Assembly: GCA_900542285.1 (NCBI GenBank)
Contig: UQNF01000009.1
Location: 1-48,293, forward strand
Reading direction: 5' to 3'
Source: an uncultured Clostridium sp.
Lineage (GTDB): Bacteria > Bacillota > Clostridia > Christensenellales > CAG-138
DNA: 48,293 bases
Shown piece by piece: positions 23,477-31,217 of this stretch. The position numbers and the translations under genes are program-made. Below the pieces are notes generated by a model, which was given only the letters and a program-made list of their open reading frames with translations, searched no databases and was not told the origin of the DNA. Position 1 is the first letter of the stretch; every line of letters starts with the position of its first letter.

Positions 23477-24850
23477 TTATTCCTTGCTCTCCAATCCGAG
23501 ACTCTGTTTCAGCAGAGAAAGAGCAGCCTCTGGGTATGCTTTACTCAATACTCCGAGTGAAGCCATGATATAGTCGTTATCGAAGAGAAGCTGAAGCCTG
23601 TCGGGCTTAGGGTACAGCATCATATTATTCGTATTGCAATCGGCAATGGTTCTCAAGATCTGTTCATGATGCGGAAGCCTGGTCAGTGCCCCTCCGGTCC
23701 CTATCAAATATTTTAGCTTGGTAAGATCCTTGCCTTCTGCAATTGTCTGTCTGCCACGAGGCGTATAGATGTAGCGTAAAGCGCCCGCATGGCGTTCGAT
23801 AGCTGTCAGTCCTGCCGCAAGGCACAGTCTTTCGGTGAGCTTAAACTGCTCCACTGTATCCGGAATCGGTTTATAGCGTTCCATGACAGGAGCTAATTCA
23901 ATATCGAGTTCGTCTTCAAGTTTAGCTTCTCCTATCATATTTACAAGATTCTTGGCATTGATATAGAGACCAAGATCTCCTTCAACCGTTCTCTTGGCAA
24001 AGGGTTCAGGGTCGGTCATGAGCACTGCGATTTCTTCCGACCCTGCAGTAACTGAGTGTACGTCGGTGGTTGCGCCTCCTATATCAATAACCGCAAGATC
24101 ACCGATATCGGAATACAGAAGCTGGGCGCTCTCCATGACAGCGCCGGGAGTGGGTATGATGTTCCCGGTCACCATATCACGAATATGCTCCATACCTGCA
24201 GCCTTGACAATATGTTCTTCGAATACAGCATGGATTATTTTTCTTGCCGGCTCGATATTCAGTAAATCCAGTTTAGGATAAACATTTTCTGTAATATAAA
24301 ATGGTACACAAGAAGAAGAAAAGATATCCTCAATTATTCTTCTGTTCTGCACGTTGCCTGCATAAACCACCGGTGCTTTAAGCCCTGAGGCGGAAAGCAT
24401 CTTGGCATTATAGACTGCAGTCTCCCGTTCGCCATAATCGGTGCCGCCGGCTAGCAGGATCAGATTGGGGTTAATGGCCTTGATATCTTCAATATCATAT
24501 TCGGAGAGTTTTCCGGCTGTTGCAAGCTTAATAATAGCGCCGGCGCCGAGGGCGGCGGCCTGCGCAGCCTTAACGGTCATATCATAAACGAGACCATGGA
24601 CGCACATTCTAAGCCCACCTGCGGCGCTGCTCGTTGCGAACATTTGTCCATACTCGATACCGGGAACCTTAAGGCATTGCGCAAGATCTGCTACCGCAGC
24701 ATTCAATCCTATACGCACGTCGCCTTCAAGCACGGAAGTAGGAGCCTGACCCTGACCGATAAATCTGGGATGAGCGGTGTTAATGCCGCAAAAGGCATTT
24801 ACAAGAGTTGTAGTAGAGCCGATTTCGGCAACTAAAATATCAACAAACAT
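23477..24850 (-). CDS. MutL-type actin-like ATPase, putative aminomutase reactivase
   Basis: This is a glutamate-mutase-L family protein of 457 residues, a member of the actin/Hsp70 ATPase group that reactivates or assists cobalamin-dependent mutases. The opening LVAEIGSTTTLVNAF is the phosphate-1 motif, LLAGGTDYGE lies near residue 135, VIDIGGATTDVHSV (about 252-265) is the phosphate-2 motif, and LIGTGGALTRL is the adenosine loop. Its place between oraE and orr is as in known ornithine clusters, so OraE-OraS is the likely client. The ATG at 24850 has no visible ribosome binding site and no other in-frame start. A stable hairpin lies just upstream (24866-24889). Confidence 0.88.
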   Translation of the reverse strand: MFVDILVAEIGSTTTLVNAFCGINTAHPRFIGQGQAPTSVLEGDVRIGLNAAVADLAQCLKVPGIEYGQMFATSSAAGGLRMCVHGLVYDMTVKAAQAAALGAGAIIKLATAGKLSEYDIEDIKAINPNLILLAGGTDYGERETAVYNAKMLSASGLKAPVVYAGNVQNRRIIEDIFSSSCVPFYITENVYPKLDLLNIEPARKIIHAVFEEHIVKAAGMEHIRDMVTGNIIPTPGAVMESAQLLYSDIGDLAVIDIGGATTDVHSVTAGSEEIAVLMTDPEPFAKRTVEGDLGLYINAKNLVNMIGEAKLEDELDIELAPVMERYKPIPDTVEQFKLTERLCLAAGLTAIERHAGALRYIYTPRGRQTIAEGKDLTKLKYLIGTGGALTRLPHHEQILRTIADCNTNNMMLYPKPDRLQLLFDNDYIMASLGVLSKAYPEAALSLLKQSLGLESKE

Positions 24851-24865
24851 AATCAGTTATATAAG

Positions 24866-24889
24866 AGGGGACAGTATGCACCGTCCCCT
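24866..24889 (-). promoter_or_regulatory. intercistronic hairpin between oraE and the MutL-type gene
   Basis: On the minus strand AGGGGAC and GTCCCCT pair over 7 bp around a ten-base loop, inside the 50-base gap after the oraE stop. No T-run follows, so it is not a typical terminator. It could protect the upstream mRNA or lower expression of the downstream genes. Confidence 0.6.
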
Positions 24890-24900
24890 TCCTGACGAAA

Positions 24901-27144
24901 TTAATCCTCGGATTTCTTATTGCGCTCAGCTTCTTCCATTTCCCATCTGCGCTTGATGAGGAAAGTTGCATTATGAACGCCGTGCGAGCCGCGTCCGAAG
25001 CCCTCGTCCGCGCCTGCTTTCCTTGCAAGCTCGGGGGTGACCTGAGTACCGCCTGCAATGAATATTATCTTATCACGAATACCCATTTCGCGAGCAATAG
25101 CATCGATTTTTGCAATATTCTTATAGTGAATATCGTCGTGGCTGATAATCGTTGAGGCCATTATTGCATCTGCGTTAAGCTCGACCGCCGCATTGACCAG
25201 CTTTTCGGGAGGACAGGATGTTCCGAGATAGTGGACTTCCATGCCGTACTTTTCAATTCCGCCATGCTTGATGTCGATGATTTCACGCAGACCGACTGAA
25301 TGCTCATCCTCGCCAACGGTTGCGGCAACGATCTTCATAGGACGGCGCTCGATATCGGCACGAATCACATCATCGGAGAGAACATCAGGCTCTTCCGGGA
25401 TAACAAGCTCATCGACATCGATCGCAAAGGGAACTTTGCCCTTAACTTCGATGCGTGTGCCATCCTGGGGAGACATGATCTCGCGGCTGATGACCTCGCA
25501 CTCGGTGAGGTTCATACGCTTTGCACATTCAAGCGCTGCCGCTTCCGCAATGGGCTTGGGAGCCGGGAAGAACATGGTGAGCATGACAGTACCGTCTGCA
25601 AGCCATTCCATCTCGGGGCGTATCTTCTTGCCGCCGGGGACGAAATCCTTAACTTCAGCCATACGAACATTGACGTTGTCGGTATCATCCAGTTCGTCGA
25701 TGTAGACGATCTTCTCGGGACATTCAAGCGTACAGCCTCCAATAAGTGCCGAGGGATTCTCAACGAATTCTTCACCGTACTGTGCAACATTGTTATAGCC
25801 ATAGTGAGCGGTAACGGGAGCCATATAGTCCTTAGCACGCTTAAATATTGTGCCTGCACCGATGCCTCCGTCGATCTTCCTTGCGATACCATCGCCGTTG
25901 CGTTCCGGATAAATTCCGCTGTCGACAAAGAAGCCTTCTTCAACCGCGTTGAAGTATCCGCCAAGCTCGAGCATCTCTTCCATGAATAGGATAGCACGCT
26001 CCTTCAGCTCACGCGCCTTTTCACGGAGATAGCCATCCTTCTTGAGCTCAACCATTTCCATGAGACCGTCAAGCCCGACAAGCGTCTGTTTTGCCGTGTC
26101 GCATGCTTCAATATTATAAATATGCCACGGAACATTTCTTCCCTCATCGGGAGTGATGGTGCTCTGAATATCAGCGCTGGTAAGCTTGGATATGAGCATG
26201 TTAAGAACATGGGTAACAGTCGCTTCCCTTGTGCTGGATTCAATATACTTGGTGTTCATCTGAGCACGCATTCTGTACTCATGGAATAAATCACGAAGCG
26301 CAACTGCGTAAGGAAGATCCATGTATACGCAGGGAGCAGGTGTCGCTGTCGGCGGAACGGTGGACAGACAAATGTTCTTCTTGGGTACGCCAACCCTTGC
26401 GGAGAAGATCGCATTGATGCCGTGCTGAACCATGAGCTCCGGCATGACCTTCCATGCCTCCCTGGCGGTTGCGTTGGCATTATGGGCGCCATCGATTTGC
26501 GCCATGCCTGCCCAGGCAATAAGCTTCTTGCTCTCGCATGCGTCAACAAAGGAACGAACCATGTTGATATTGCGGTAAATAACGTTGTACTGGGGGTCTT
26601 GATGAACGCCGTTTACGCCTTCTTCTGCGAACATGACCGCAATATCGGGACCGGCAACGCCGGATACATAGCTGTGATAATTTATGGGTCTGCCAACCTC
26701 ATCCTCGATCATATCGAGTGCCTTACGCTGGGCGCGAACCTGCTTACGGGTAATGGGAACACCTCCCATACCCTGTGGAGTGCCTTCAATAAGACCGTCA
26801 AAATGACTCTGGCCTGCGGTACGGATGACCATGATGTGGTCTGCACCGTGATATGCGGCCATGCGCATACGGCGAATATCGTCTTCAAATCTGCCGGAAG
26901 CGATCTCGGTAGTGATAACCGGGCCGGGCTGAGGGTCTATATCTCCAAAGTAGTGGGCGGGGGGAAGGGGAACGCTCCTTTCAAGGGGTTCGGTGCAGTC
27001 ATGGTATTCAAAAGGTCCCATGTGCAGGTCTTCTGCCGGTTTACGCCAGGTCCAGCCCCTGCGGCGAGGGCGATAGTTTTCAAGATCCTTGAGGATCTCT
27101 GCGACATCAATGGGCTTATCGGGAGAAAGCTTATAATCGCTCAT
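24901..27144 (-). CDS. oraE: D-ornithine 4,5-aminomutase, large subunit
   Basis: OraE carries adenosylcobalamin and PLP and, with OraS, moves the terminal amino group of D-ornithine to give (2R,4S)-2,4-diaminopentanoate. The 747 residues comprise a TIM-barrel N-terminal part and a C-terminal cobalamin-binding domain. H615 in DEHSVG is the cobalt ligand of the DxHxxG motif. K626 in IIDIKHGG lies 11 residues later, the same spacing as the catalytic His and PLP lysine of the C. sticklandii enzyme. GTSCPP and FIAGGTQVTPE are further Rossmann elements. Its start overlaps the oraS stop by one base, with GGAGG inside oraS. The MutL-type gene follows after a hairpin. Confidence 0.96.
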   Translation of the reverse strand: MSDYKLSPDKPIDVAEILKDLENYRPRRRGWTWRKPAEDLHMGPFEYHDCTEPLERSVPLPPAHYFGDIDPQPGPVITTEIASGRFEDDIRRMRMAAYHGADHIMVIRTAGQSHFDGLIEGTPQGMGGVPITRKQVRAQRKALDMIEDEVGRPINYHSYVSGVAGPDIAVMFAEEGVNGVHQDPQYNVIYRNINMVRSFVDACESKKLIAWAGMAQIDGAHNANATAREAWKVMPELMVQHGINAIFSARVGVPKKNICLSTVPPTATPAPCVYMDLPYAVALRDLFHEYRMRAQMNTKYIESSTREATVTHVLNMLISKLTSADIQSTITPDEGRNVPWHIYNIEACDTAKQTLVGLDGLMEMVELKKDGYLREKARELKERAILFMEEMLELGGYFNAVEEGFFVDSGIYPERNGDGIARKIDGGIGAGTIFKRAKDYMAPVTAHYGYNNVAQYGEEFVENPSALIGGCTLECPEKIVYIDELDDTDNVNVRMAEVKDFVPGGKKIRPEMEWLADGTVMLTMFFPAPKPIAEAAALECAKRMNLTECEVISREIMSPQDGTRIEVKGKVPFAIDVDELVIPEEPDVLSDDVIRADIERRPMKIVAATVGEDEHSVGLREIIDIKHGGIEKYGMEVHYLGTSCPPEKLVNAAVELNADAIMASTIISHDDIHYKNIAKIDAIAREMGIRDKIIFIAGGTQVTPELARKAGADEGFGRGSHGVHNATFLIKRRWEMEEAERNKKSED

Positions 27145-27509
27145 TACTCGTTACCTCCTTTGAAAAGATTCTCGGCTTCGGTCCAGAGCTTGCCTTCAAC
27201 AAGGGCAAGACCTGCATCACGAATGGGCAGGTTCTGAGATTTGGAAAGACGGTAAATCACATTGCCGGTCCCGTGCTCAACAAGATTATGCTCAACACAG
27301 CCTTCAACGATTGCCTTGGCCTCGATAGAGGAGAAGCCCATGCGGAGCAGGACTGAACGCTCAACTGCTGGACTGGTATATTCATAACCCAGCTCAAGCA
27401 GCGGGTCAACGAGCTTGTTTGCAAGCTCCCAGAAGCGAGCTTCAAGCTGTTCGTCGGTCAAATCGGCAAGATGCTTTCTGCGCTCCTGAAAATCATCGTT
27501 TCTCTTCAT
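27144..27509 (-). CDS. oraS: D-ornithine 4,5-aminomutase, small subunit
   Basis: OraS is the small partner of OraE; both are needed for activity. The 121 residues agree with the known subunit size. Visible blocks are RRKHLADLTDEQLEARFWEL at the N-terminus, VDPLLELGYEYTSPAVERSV, and LRMGFSSIEAKAIVEGCV. The C-terminus is acidic and ends in a GGNE segment whose codons also serve as the ribosome binding site for oraE. The one-base stop/start overlap implies stoichiometric, coupled translation of the two subunits. It lies 26 bases after ortB, with AAAGGA about ten bases before the ATG. Confidence 0.94.
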   Translation of the reverse strand: MKRNDDFQERRKHLADLTDEQLEARFWELANKLVDPLLELGYEYTSPAVERSVLLRMGFSSIEAKAIVEGCVEHNLVEHGTGNVIYRLSKSQNLPIRDAGLALVEGKLWTEAENLFKGGNE

Positions 27510-27535
27510 TTGTTTACATTCCTTTATATTTATTT

Positions 27536-28930
27536 TTATAGACTAGCGATTACGCCGCGGACAAATTCTTCGCTGCTGTTGGTCTCGTCAACAAGATACT
27601 GAATATCCTGCTGAGTAAGCTCATCCTTATGTGTTCCAACGGCATTCTTGATGTGTGAGCGGCGGACGCGGTCAAGGTCAACATCCGTAACCTGAATGAG
27701 CGATGGATGAGCGGGGAGAATGATAGACTTTCCTGGCACTTCATCCGCCGGATCACCGAAATGAATATCAATACCGTTTTGACGAGCGAAGGAAAGCTGG
27801 GGATTGATGTGCTTGCCGGCGCCGGTGTACTCGGTCTCCTGGACTACAATGCATTGATCCTCGTCCATTTCCTGGGCGAGACGGAAAGCTGCGGCAAGAG
27901 CGGTATTGCCTGCCGGACCTTTTTCGAGACCTTCGAGGGAAGCGAGAGCTTCGGTGATAAAGAACACGCTGCCCTGAGTAACGGTAACATACCTGTCCAT
28001 ATAGCGGAGAGGACGAGCTGCGCTCCTGGGAACGTCGCTTCGATCGGGATTTACGCAGAAGGGTACGCCGAATCCGGTATGTCCGGTGGTGAAGCTCTTT
28101 TTGTTGAACTGCTCATCACTCGCCATATGGAGTCCGGTGAGGTTGACGCTTGCGCCGATAACTTTAGCATTACAGTCGGCTTTTCTGAGCCCTCTTGCGG
28201 TACCGGTCAGATTGCCGCCGCCGGCGTTGGTACATACGACAACGTCCGGATCACGGTTAAACTTTGAACGGAATTGCTGAGCGATTTCATAACCAAGAGT
28301 TTCGATGCCTGCGATTCCAAATGGGGAATAGAGTGATGCATCGAAATACCCGGTTTCCTCAAGAAGTCGAAGAACAGTTGAGAACAGCTCCGGACCAACG
28401 GTAAGCTGAACGACCTCTGCGCCGAGAGCTTCACACTTGCGAGCCTTTTCGATGATCTCAGGCTGTCCGATTCCTCTGCTGTCATAGCATTCCTGAACAA
28501 CGATACACTTAAGACCTGCCATAGCTGCATGGCAAGCGACGGCTGCGCCGTAGTTTCCGCTCGTTGCGGTAACTACGCCCTTATAACCGAGCTTTTTGGC
28601 CTGATAAACGCTGGTGCAGGAACGCCTTGCCTTAAAGCTGCCGCTTGGATTCGCCGCTTCGTCCTTGATGAATATCCTTGCTCCCTTTCCCTTGGGAGCG
28701 CATTTGCGAGCGAGAGCCGTCAGATTTTTCAGCTCGATAAGAGGAGTATTGCCGACGCTGAACATTGCCTGAACGCGCTGGAGCTCAGGCAGCGTATAGC
28801 CGGTCGCAGCCATCATCGCTTCATAATCAAAGCCAATGCCGTCATATTCAAAAGCAGAATAATCCATGCCTACGGAATTGCGAATAATATCGTTCTTCCT
28901 TGCCATTATTGCTGCATAGCTGTTATCCAT
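27536..28930 (-). CDS. ortB: 2-amino-4-ketopentanoate thiolase, beta subunit
   Basis: OrtB is the PLP-dependent subunit of the thiolase that splits 2-amino-4-ketopentanoate with CoA to acetyl-CoA and alanine. The 464 residues show a tryptophan-synthase-beta-like (fold type II) PLP enzyme. NPSGSFKARRS carries the Schiff-base lysine at K100, TATSGNYGAAVA binds the substrate carboxylate, CTNAGGGNLTG binds the phosphate, and ETEYTGAGKH lies near the end. It starts on the last base of the ortA stop. The pairing with ortA and the position between ord and oraS match known oxidative ornithine clusters. Confidence 0.95.
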   Translation of the reverse strand: MDNSYAAIMARKNDIIRNSVGMDYSAFEYDGIGFDYEAMMAATGYTLPELQRVQAMFSVGNTPLIELKNLTALARKCAPKGKGARIFIKDEAANPSGSFKARRSCTSVYQAKKLGYKGVVTATSGNYGAAVACHAAMAGLKCIVVQECYDSRGIGQPEIIEKARKCEALGAEVVQLTVGPELFSTVLRLLEETGYFDASLYSPFGIAGIETLGYEIAQQFRSKFNRDPDVVVCTNAGGGNLTGTARGLRKADCNAKVIGASVNLTGLHMASDEQFNKKSFTTGHTGFGVPFCVNPDRSDVPRSAARPLRYMDRYVTVTQGSVFFITEALASLEGLEKGPAGNTALAAAFRLAQEMDEDQCIVVQETEYTGAGKHINPQLSFARQNGIDIHFGDPADEVPGKSIILPAHPSLIQVTDVDLDRVRRSHIKNAVGTHKDELTQQDIQYLVDETNSSEEFVRGVIASL

Positions 28931-29229
28931 TACTCGTCACCTCCGAAAGTAATCTCACGAACCATATCGCCTATTTTCAGAACTTCGGGAATAAGGAAAC
29001 CAAAGTTATGCTCAAAGTACGGAGCTTCCTTAACCAGGGTTCCGGTTGCATGACGCCCGGTGCGAGTGATGACTTCGACCTCATCGCCGAGCTCTGCATC
29101 GGATTGAATATAACCCTTTACCCACATTTCCAATGGGTGCTGCTTGGTATCTTCGGGCAGTGCACTGGACCGTTCTTCCGGTTTAAGCACGATATTATGG
29201 ATTTGAACCCAATCGCCTTTCTTAGCCAT
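28930..29229 (-). CDS. ortA: 2-amino-4-ketopentanoate thiolase, alpha subunit
   Basis: OrtA is the small subunit of the 2-amino-4-ketopentanoate thiolase. The 99-residue form starts MAKKGDWVQIHNIVL and has LEMWVKGYIQSDAELGDEVEV near the middle and a GILREI-like IGDMVREI segment near the end. The sequence is mostly beta strand and contains no cysteine, so PLP chemistry is expected in OrtB. I prefer the ATG at 29229. A frame open from 29262 would begin inside the hairpin that separates it from ord. An AAGGA lies about 12 bases upstream, slightly far. The stop overlaps the ortB start by one base. Confidence 0.92.
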   Translation of the reverse strand: MAKKGDWVQIHNIVLKPEERSSALPEDTKQHPLEMWVKGYIQSDAELGDEVEVITRTGRHATGTLVKEAPYFEHNFGFLIPEVLKIGDMVREITFGGDE

Positions 29230-29257
29230 ATCATTTACCAATCCTTTTATATGTAGT

Positions 29258-29298
29258 TGCACAACCGCATAACGAAATAGCCGCTATGCGGTCGCACA
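29258..29298 (-). promoter_or_regulatory. long intercistronic hairpin between ord and ortA
   Basis: On the minus strand TGTGCGACCGCATA (29298-29285) can pair with TATGCGGTTGTGCA (29271-29258) in a 14-bp stem with three G-U pairs and a 13-base loop. The 77-base gap is the largest inside the core ornithine operon. No U-run follows, so it probably sets mRNA stability or partial read-through rather than full termination. Confidence 0.65.
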
Positions 29299-29306
29299 GA
29301 TATTGT

Positions 29307-30353
29307 TTACTTTTCAATATAGTCCCTGAAATCGCCCATAATTGCACGGGGAACCGGGAGATCCAGCATGGTCTTAAGACCGGGACGGGCGTTGATAACA
29401 TGGGGAATCATGTTGACGACCATAGCGATGGTGCCGATACCTCCATCAACCTCGGGACGAATACTCATATTGACCTCGGGAGTGCCGTTCAGAACGATGT
29501 AGTCACCTGTATGGGTGCCTTCCATTTCGGGCTCGATCTGCTGAGGATGTACCATGTCTATCTTGACCTCGCCATCAACATAGCCTTGTCCGGTCATATT
29601 GACGCCGGCAACATCTCCTGCCTTTGCAAAACCATAGGGGGATTTCCTATCGACGCTGGTAACAATAGGGGACATCTGCTGTTCAAACTTATCTACCTTC
29701 CAGCCGAGAGCCTTTGCGATCATTCCGACGGATTCGGCAAAGCCAACATGACCTGCAAGAGTTCCGTCCTGTACGCCCTTGTTGAATGCATCGACAGTCA
29801 GGCCAACACCTTGTTCTTCCATAACGGCAGGTCCGAACGGAGAAAGACTGTTAACCCTGCGGCAGGTGACCTTTTCAACATCGGTCATGCAGCCGCTGAG
29901 ACAAATCGCAAGAAGATCCATCATAAGACCGGGGTTGATTCCGGTGCCAAGAATGGAAACACCATGCTCTTTTGCAAGCTTATCCATTTCGGCAGCAAGT
30001 TCGGGCTCCTGCGCCATAGGAAAACTCATTTCCTCAGCAGTCGAAACAACATTGATGTTCTGCTCAACGACATACTTGATTTTAGAGAAAGCCTTTCTGG
30101 TGAAGGAATCGGTTGCGATCACGCATATATCGCAGTTTCCATCGTGCACTACTTCTTCAATATTGGGGTTAACGCATACATCGGGATGTTCGCCGCGTTC
30201 TATGTCAAGTAGTTCATAGATTGACTTGCCAACGCGGGCGGGGTGAATGTCGCATACGCCAACGATGTCGACGCCCTTTTTACGAAGAAGAACCTTTGCA
30301 ATGCCTGAACCCATTGCACCGAAGCCCCAAAGAGCTACCTTTACATTTTCCAT
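29307..30353 (-). CDS. ord: 2,4-diaminopentanoate dehydrogenase
   Basis: Ord oxidatively deaminates (2R,4S)-2,4-diaminopentanoate to 2-amino-4-ketopentanoate, using NAD(P). The 348 residues open with VALWGFGAMGSGIAKVL, the Rossmann dinucleotide loop. An ATDSFTRKAF segment follows the nucleotide-binding strands, and GTGINPGLMMDLL lies near residue 140, as in the DapB-like family to which Ord belongs. The start at 30353 is chosen for AGGAGG six bases upstream; an earlier in-frame ATG at 30404 lacks it. It is the first gene of the ornithine operon, with its own promoter 65 bases upstream. Confidence 0.94.
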   Translation of the reverse strand: MENVKVALWGFGAMGSGIAKVLLRKKGVDIVGVCDIHPARVGKSIYELLDIERGEHPDVCVNPNIEEVVHDGNCDICVIATDSFTRKAFSKIKYVVEQNINVVSTAEEMSFPMAQEPELAAEMDKLAKEHGVSILGTGINPGLMMDLLAICLSGCMTDVEKVTCRRVNSLSPFGPAVMEEQGVGLTVDAFNKGVQDGTLAGHVGFAESVGMIAKALGWKVDKFEQQMSPIVTSVDRKSPYGFAKAGDVAGVNMTGQGYVDGEVKIDMVHPQQIEPEMEGTHTGDYIVLNGTPEVNMSIRPEVDGGIGTIAMVVNMIPHVINARPGLKTMLDLPVPRAIMGDFRDYIEK

Positions 30354-30418
30354 TGTATTCCTCCTGATGGATAGTAATCTACTTATGTGCTTGTCAATGT
30401 GCACAATTAGACTAGAAT

Positions 30419-30446
30419 ATTATAGCACATAGGAGGATATTTGCAA
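30419..30446 (-). promoter_or_regulatory. promoter of the ornithine operon
   Basis: On the minus strand TTGCAA (30446-30441) lies 16 bases from TATAAT (30424-30419), with TGC before the -10 (extended -10). The predicted start is near 30412. The 5' leader contains the partial dyad GTGC-TTGTCAAT-GTGCAC around 30387-30404. Confidence 0.75.
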
Positions 30447-30498
30447 ATACCATGTTTGCTGGATTTACATGAAAAAAGATTGTGTTAACGGTAATGCT

Positions 30499-30909
30499 TT
30501 ATGTTGTCTTGTTTTGATACTGGAAAGGCAATCCGATGCATTCACGAATAAGGTTAGTGAAATAGTCTCCAAACTCAATGCTGTACAAATATAATGAGAT
30601 TCCGAAGAGAAAGTCCATAACATATGGCGGATATTGCTCAGAGCATCCGGGGAATATGCTGCGCAAGGCTTTATGGTCCTGATTAGTCCAAGCAGTGCTG
30701 ACTGCGTACTGGATGCAGCGCGAAGCTTTGTCCCTGGTAATCTTAAACTCATCGCATACGCGATACAATATTGTTCTTTTGTCCATGTAACAGGCAAGCG
30801 GATTTTCAAGAATTGAACGGATTGCATATTCCATGTAACTAAAGCCCAAAAGAGATGGGTTAATTCCAAGCTTGATCAGCTCGGTTCCGATATTAGCAGC
30901 GTAATGCAT
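30499..30909 (-). CDS. stand-alone Spo0A C-terminal-type DNA-binding regulator
   Basis: The 136 residues resemble the DNA-binding half of Spo0A without a receiver domain. ELIKLGINPSLLGFSYMEYA corresponds to the 'iRkLGIPAhikGyqYLReAI' start of that domain. YRVCDEFKITRDKASRCIQY with AVSTAW matches the 'ia.ky.tT..rVERaIRhAIe.aW' recognition helix region. A further roughly 50 residues of unknown type follow (YPPYVMDFLFGISLYLYS onward) and could be a small sensing or dimerisation module. AGGAGG precedes the ATG. It lies directly upstream of ord on the same strand with its own promoter, so it is a good candidate regulator of the ornithine operon; this is inferred from position. Confidence 0.78.
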   Translation of the reverse strand: MHYAANIGTELIKLGINPSLLGFSYMEYAIRSILENPLACYMDKRTILYRVCDEFKITRDKASRCIQYAVSTAWTNQDHKALRSIFPGCSEQYPPYVMDFLFGISLYLYSIEFGDYFTNLIRECIGLPFQYQNKTT

Positions 30910-30958
30910 GTTATAGTTCCTCCTCAAAAAATAACTTGTACGCTTAAAGCACAATGAT

Positions 30959-30987
30959 AATATAGCTGCGTCACGAATTATTGTAAA
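30959..30987 (-). promoter_or_regulatory. promoter of the Spo0A-C-type regulator
   Basis: On the minus strand TTTACA (30987-30982) and TATATT (30964-30959) are spaced by 17 bases. Transcription should start near 30952, giving a leader of about 40 bases that contains AGGAGG. Confidence 0.7.
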
Positions 30988-30989
30988 GC

Positions 30990-30999
30990 ATTCGAAAAA
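30990..30999 (-). promoter_or_regulatory. 0A-box-like element upstream of the regulator promoter
   Basis: TTTTTCGAAT on the minus strand differs by one base from TTTGTCGAAT, the core Spo0A-binding sequence. It abuts the -35 of the regulator's own promoter, a plausible autoregulatory site. A single ten-base match in AT-rich DNA may be chance. Confidence 0.4.
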
Positions 31000-31162
31000 A
31001 TAATCATTAAATATCTCGTTTAGATTCTTAGCTTTTATTGAGATATTTAAATTAATTAAAATACTATTAGTAATTAAAATGCTGAAAATAAGCTCATTTT
31101 TGCCACAAAACTGCCCGAATCAACAAAAGTATATTTATTTTGATTTGCATATGCATAATTAA
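31000..31162. other. AT-rich intergenic stretch without a gene
   Basis: This part of the 308-base gap between the Spo0A-C-type gene and the GGGtGRT gene is strongly AT-rich, with runs such as AATTAATTAAAATAC. It contains no credible open frame with a ribosome binding site. A TGCATATGCA palindrome near 31146 is the only dyad noticed. Confidence 0.5.
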
Positions 31163-31191
31163 AGATCTGCTACCGGAATAATAGCAGATCT
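31163..31191 (-). terminator. hairpin after the GGGtGRT gene
   Basis: AGATCTGCTA (31163-31172) pairs perfectly with TAGCAGATCT (31182-31191), a 10-bp stem with a nine-base loop. On the minus strand it is followed by TTTAATTATG, a modest U-tract. It lies 27 bases past the stop of the leftward gene at 31218. Confidence 0.72.
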
Positions 31192-31217
31192 ATAAAATGG
31201 TTTGATTGAATATCGAA

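Noticed and set aside
24866..24889. oraE-MutL hairpin as a full terminator
   Set aside because: No T-run follows the stem, and orr and the MutL-type gene downstream have no separate promoter that I can see.
25241..27237. Long plus-strand open frames opposite oraE
   Set aside because: They are antisense shadows of a strongly conserved gene, have no ribosome binding sites and show no recognisable domain.
29230..29262. Upstream extension of ortA to 29262
   Set aside because: It would start inside the intercistronic hairpin and adds residues before the natural MAKKGDWVQ start.
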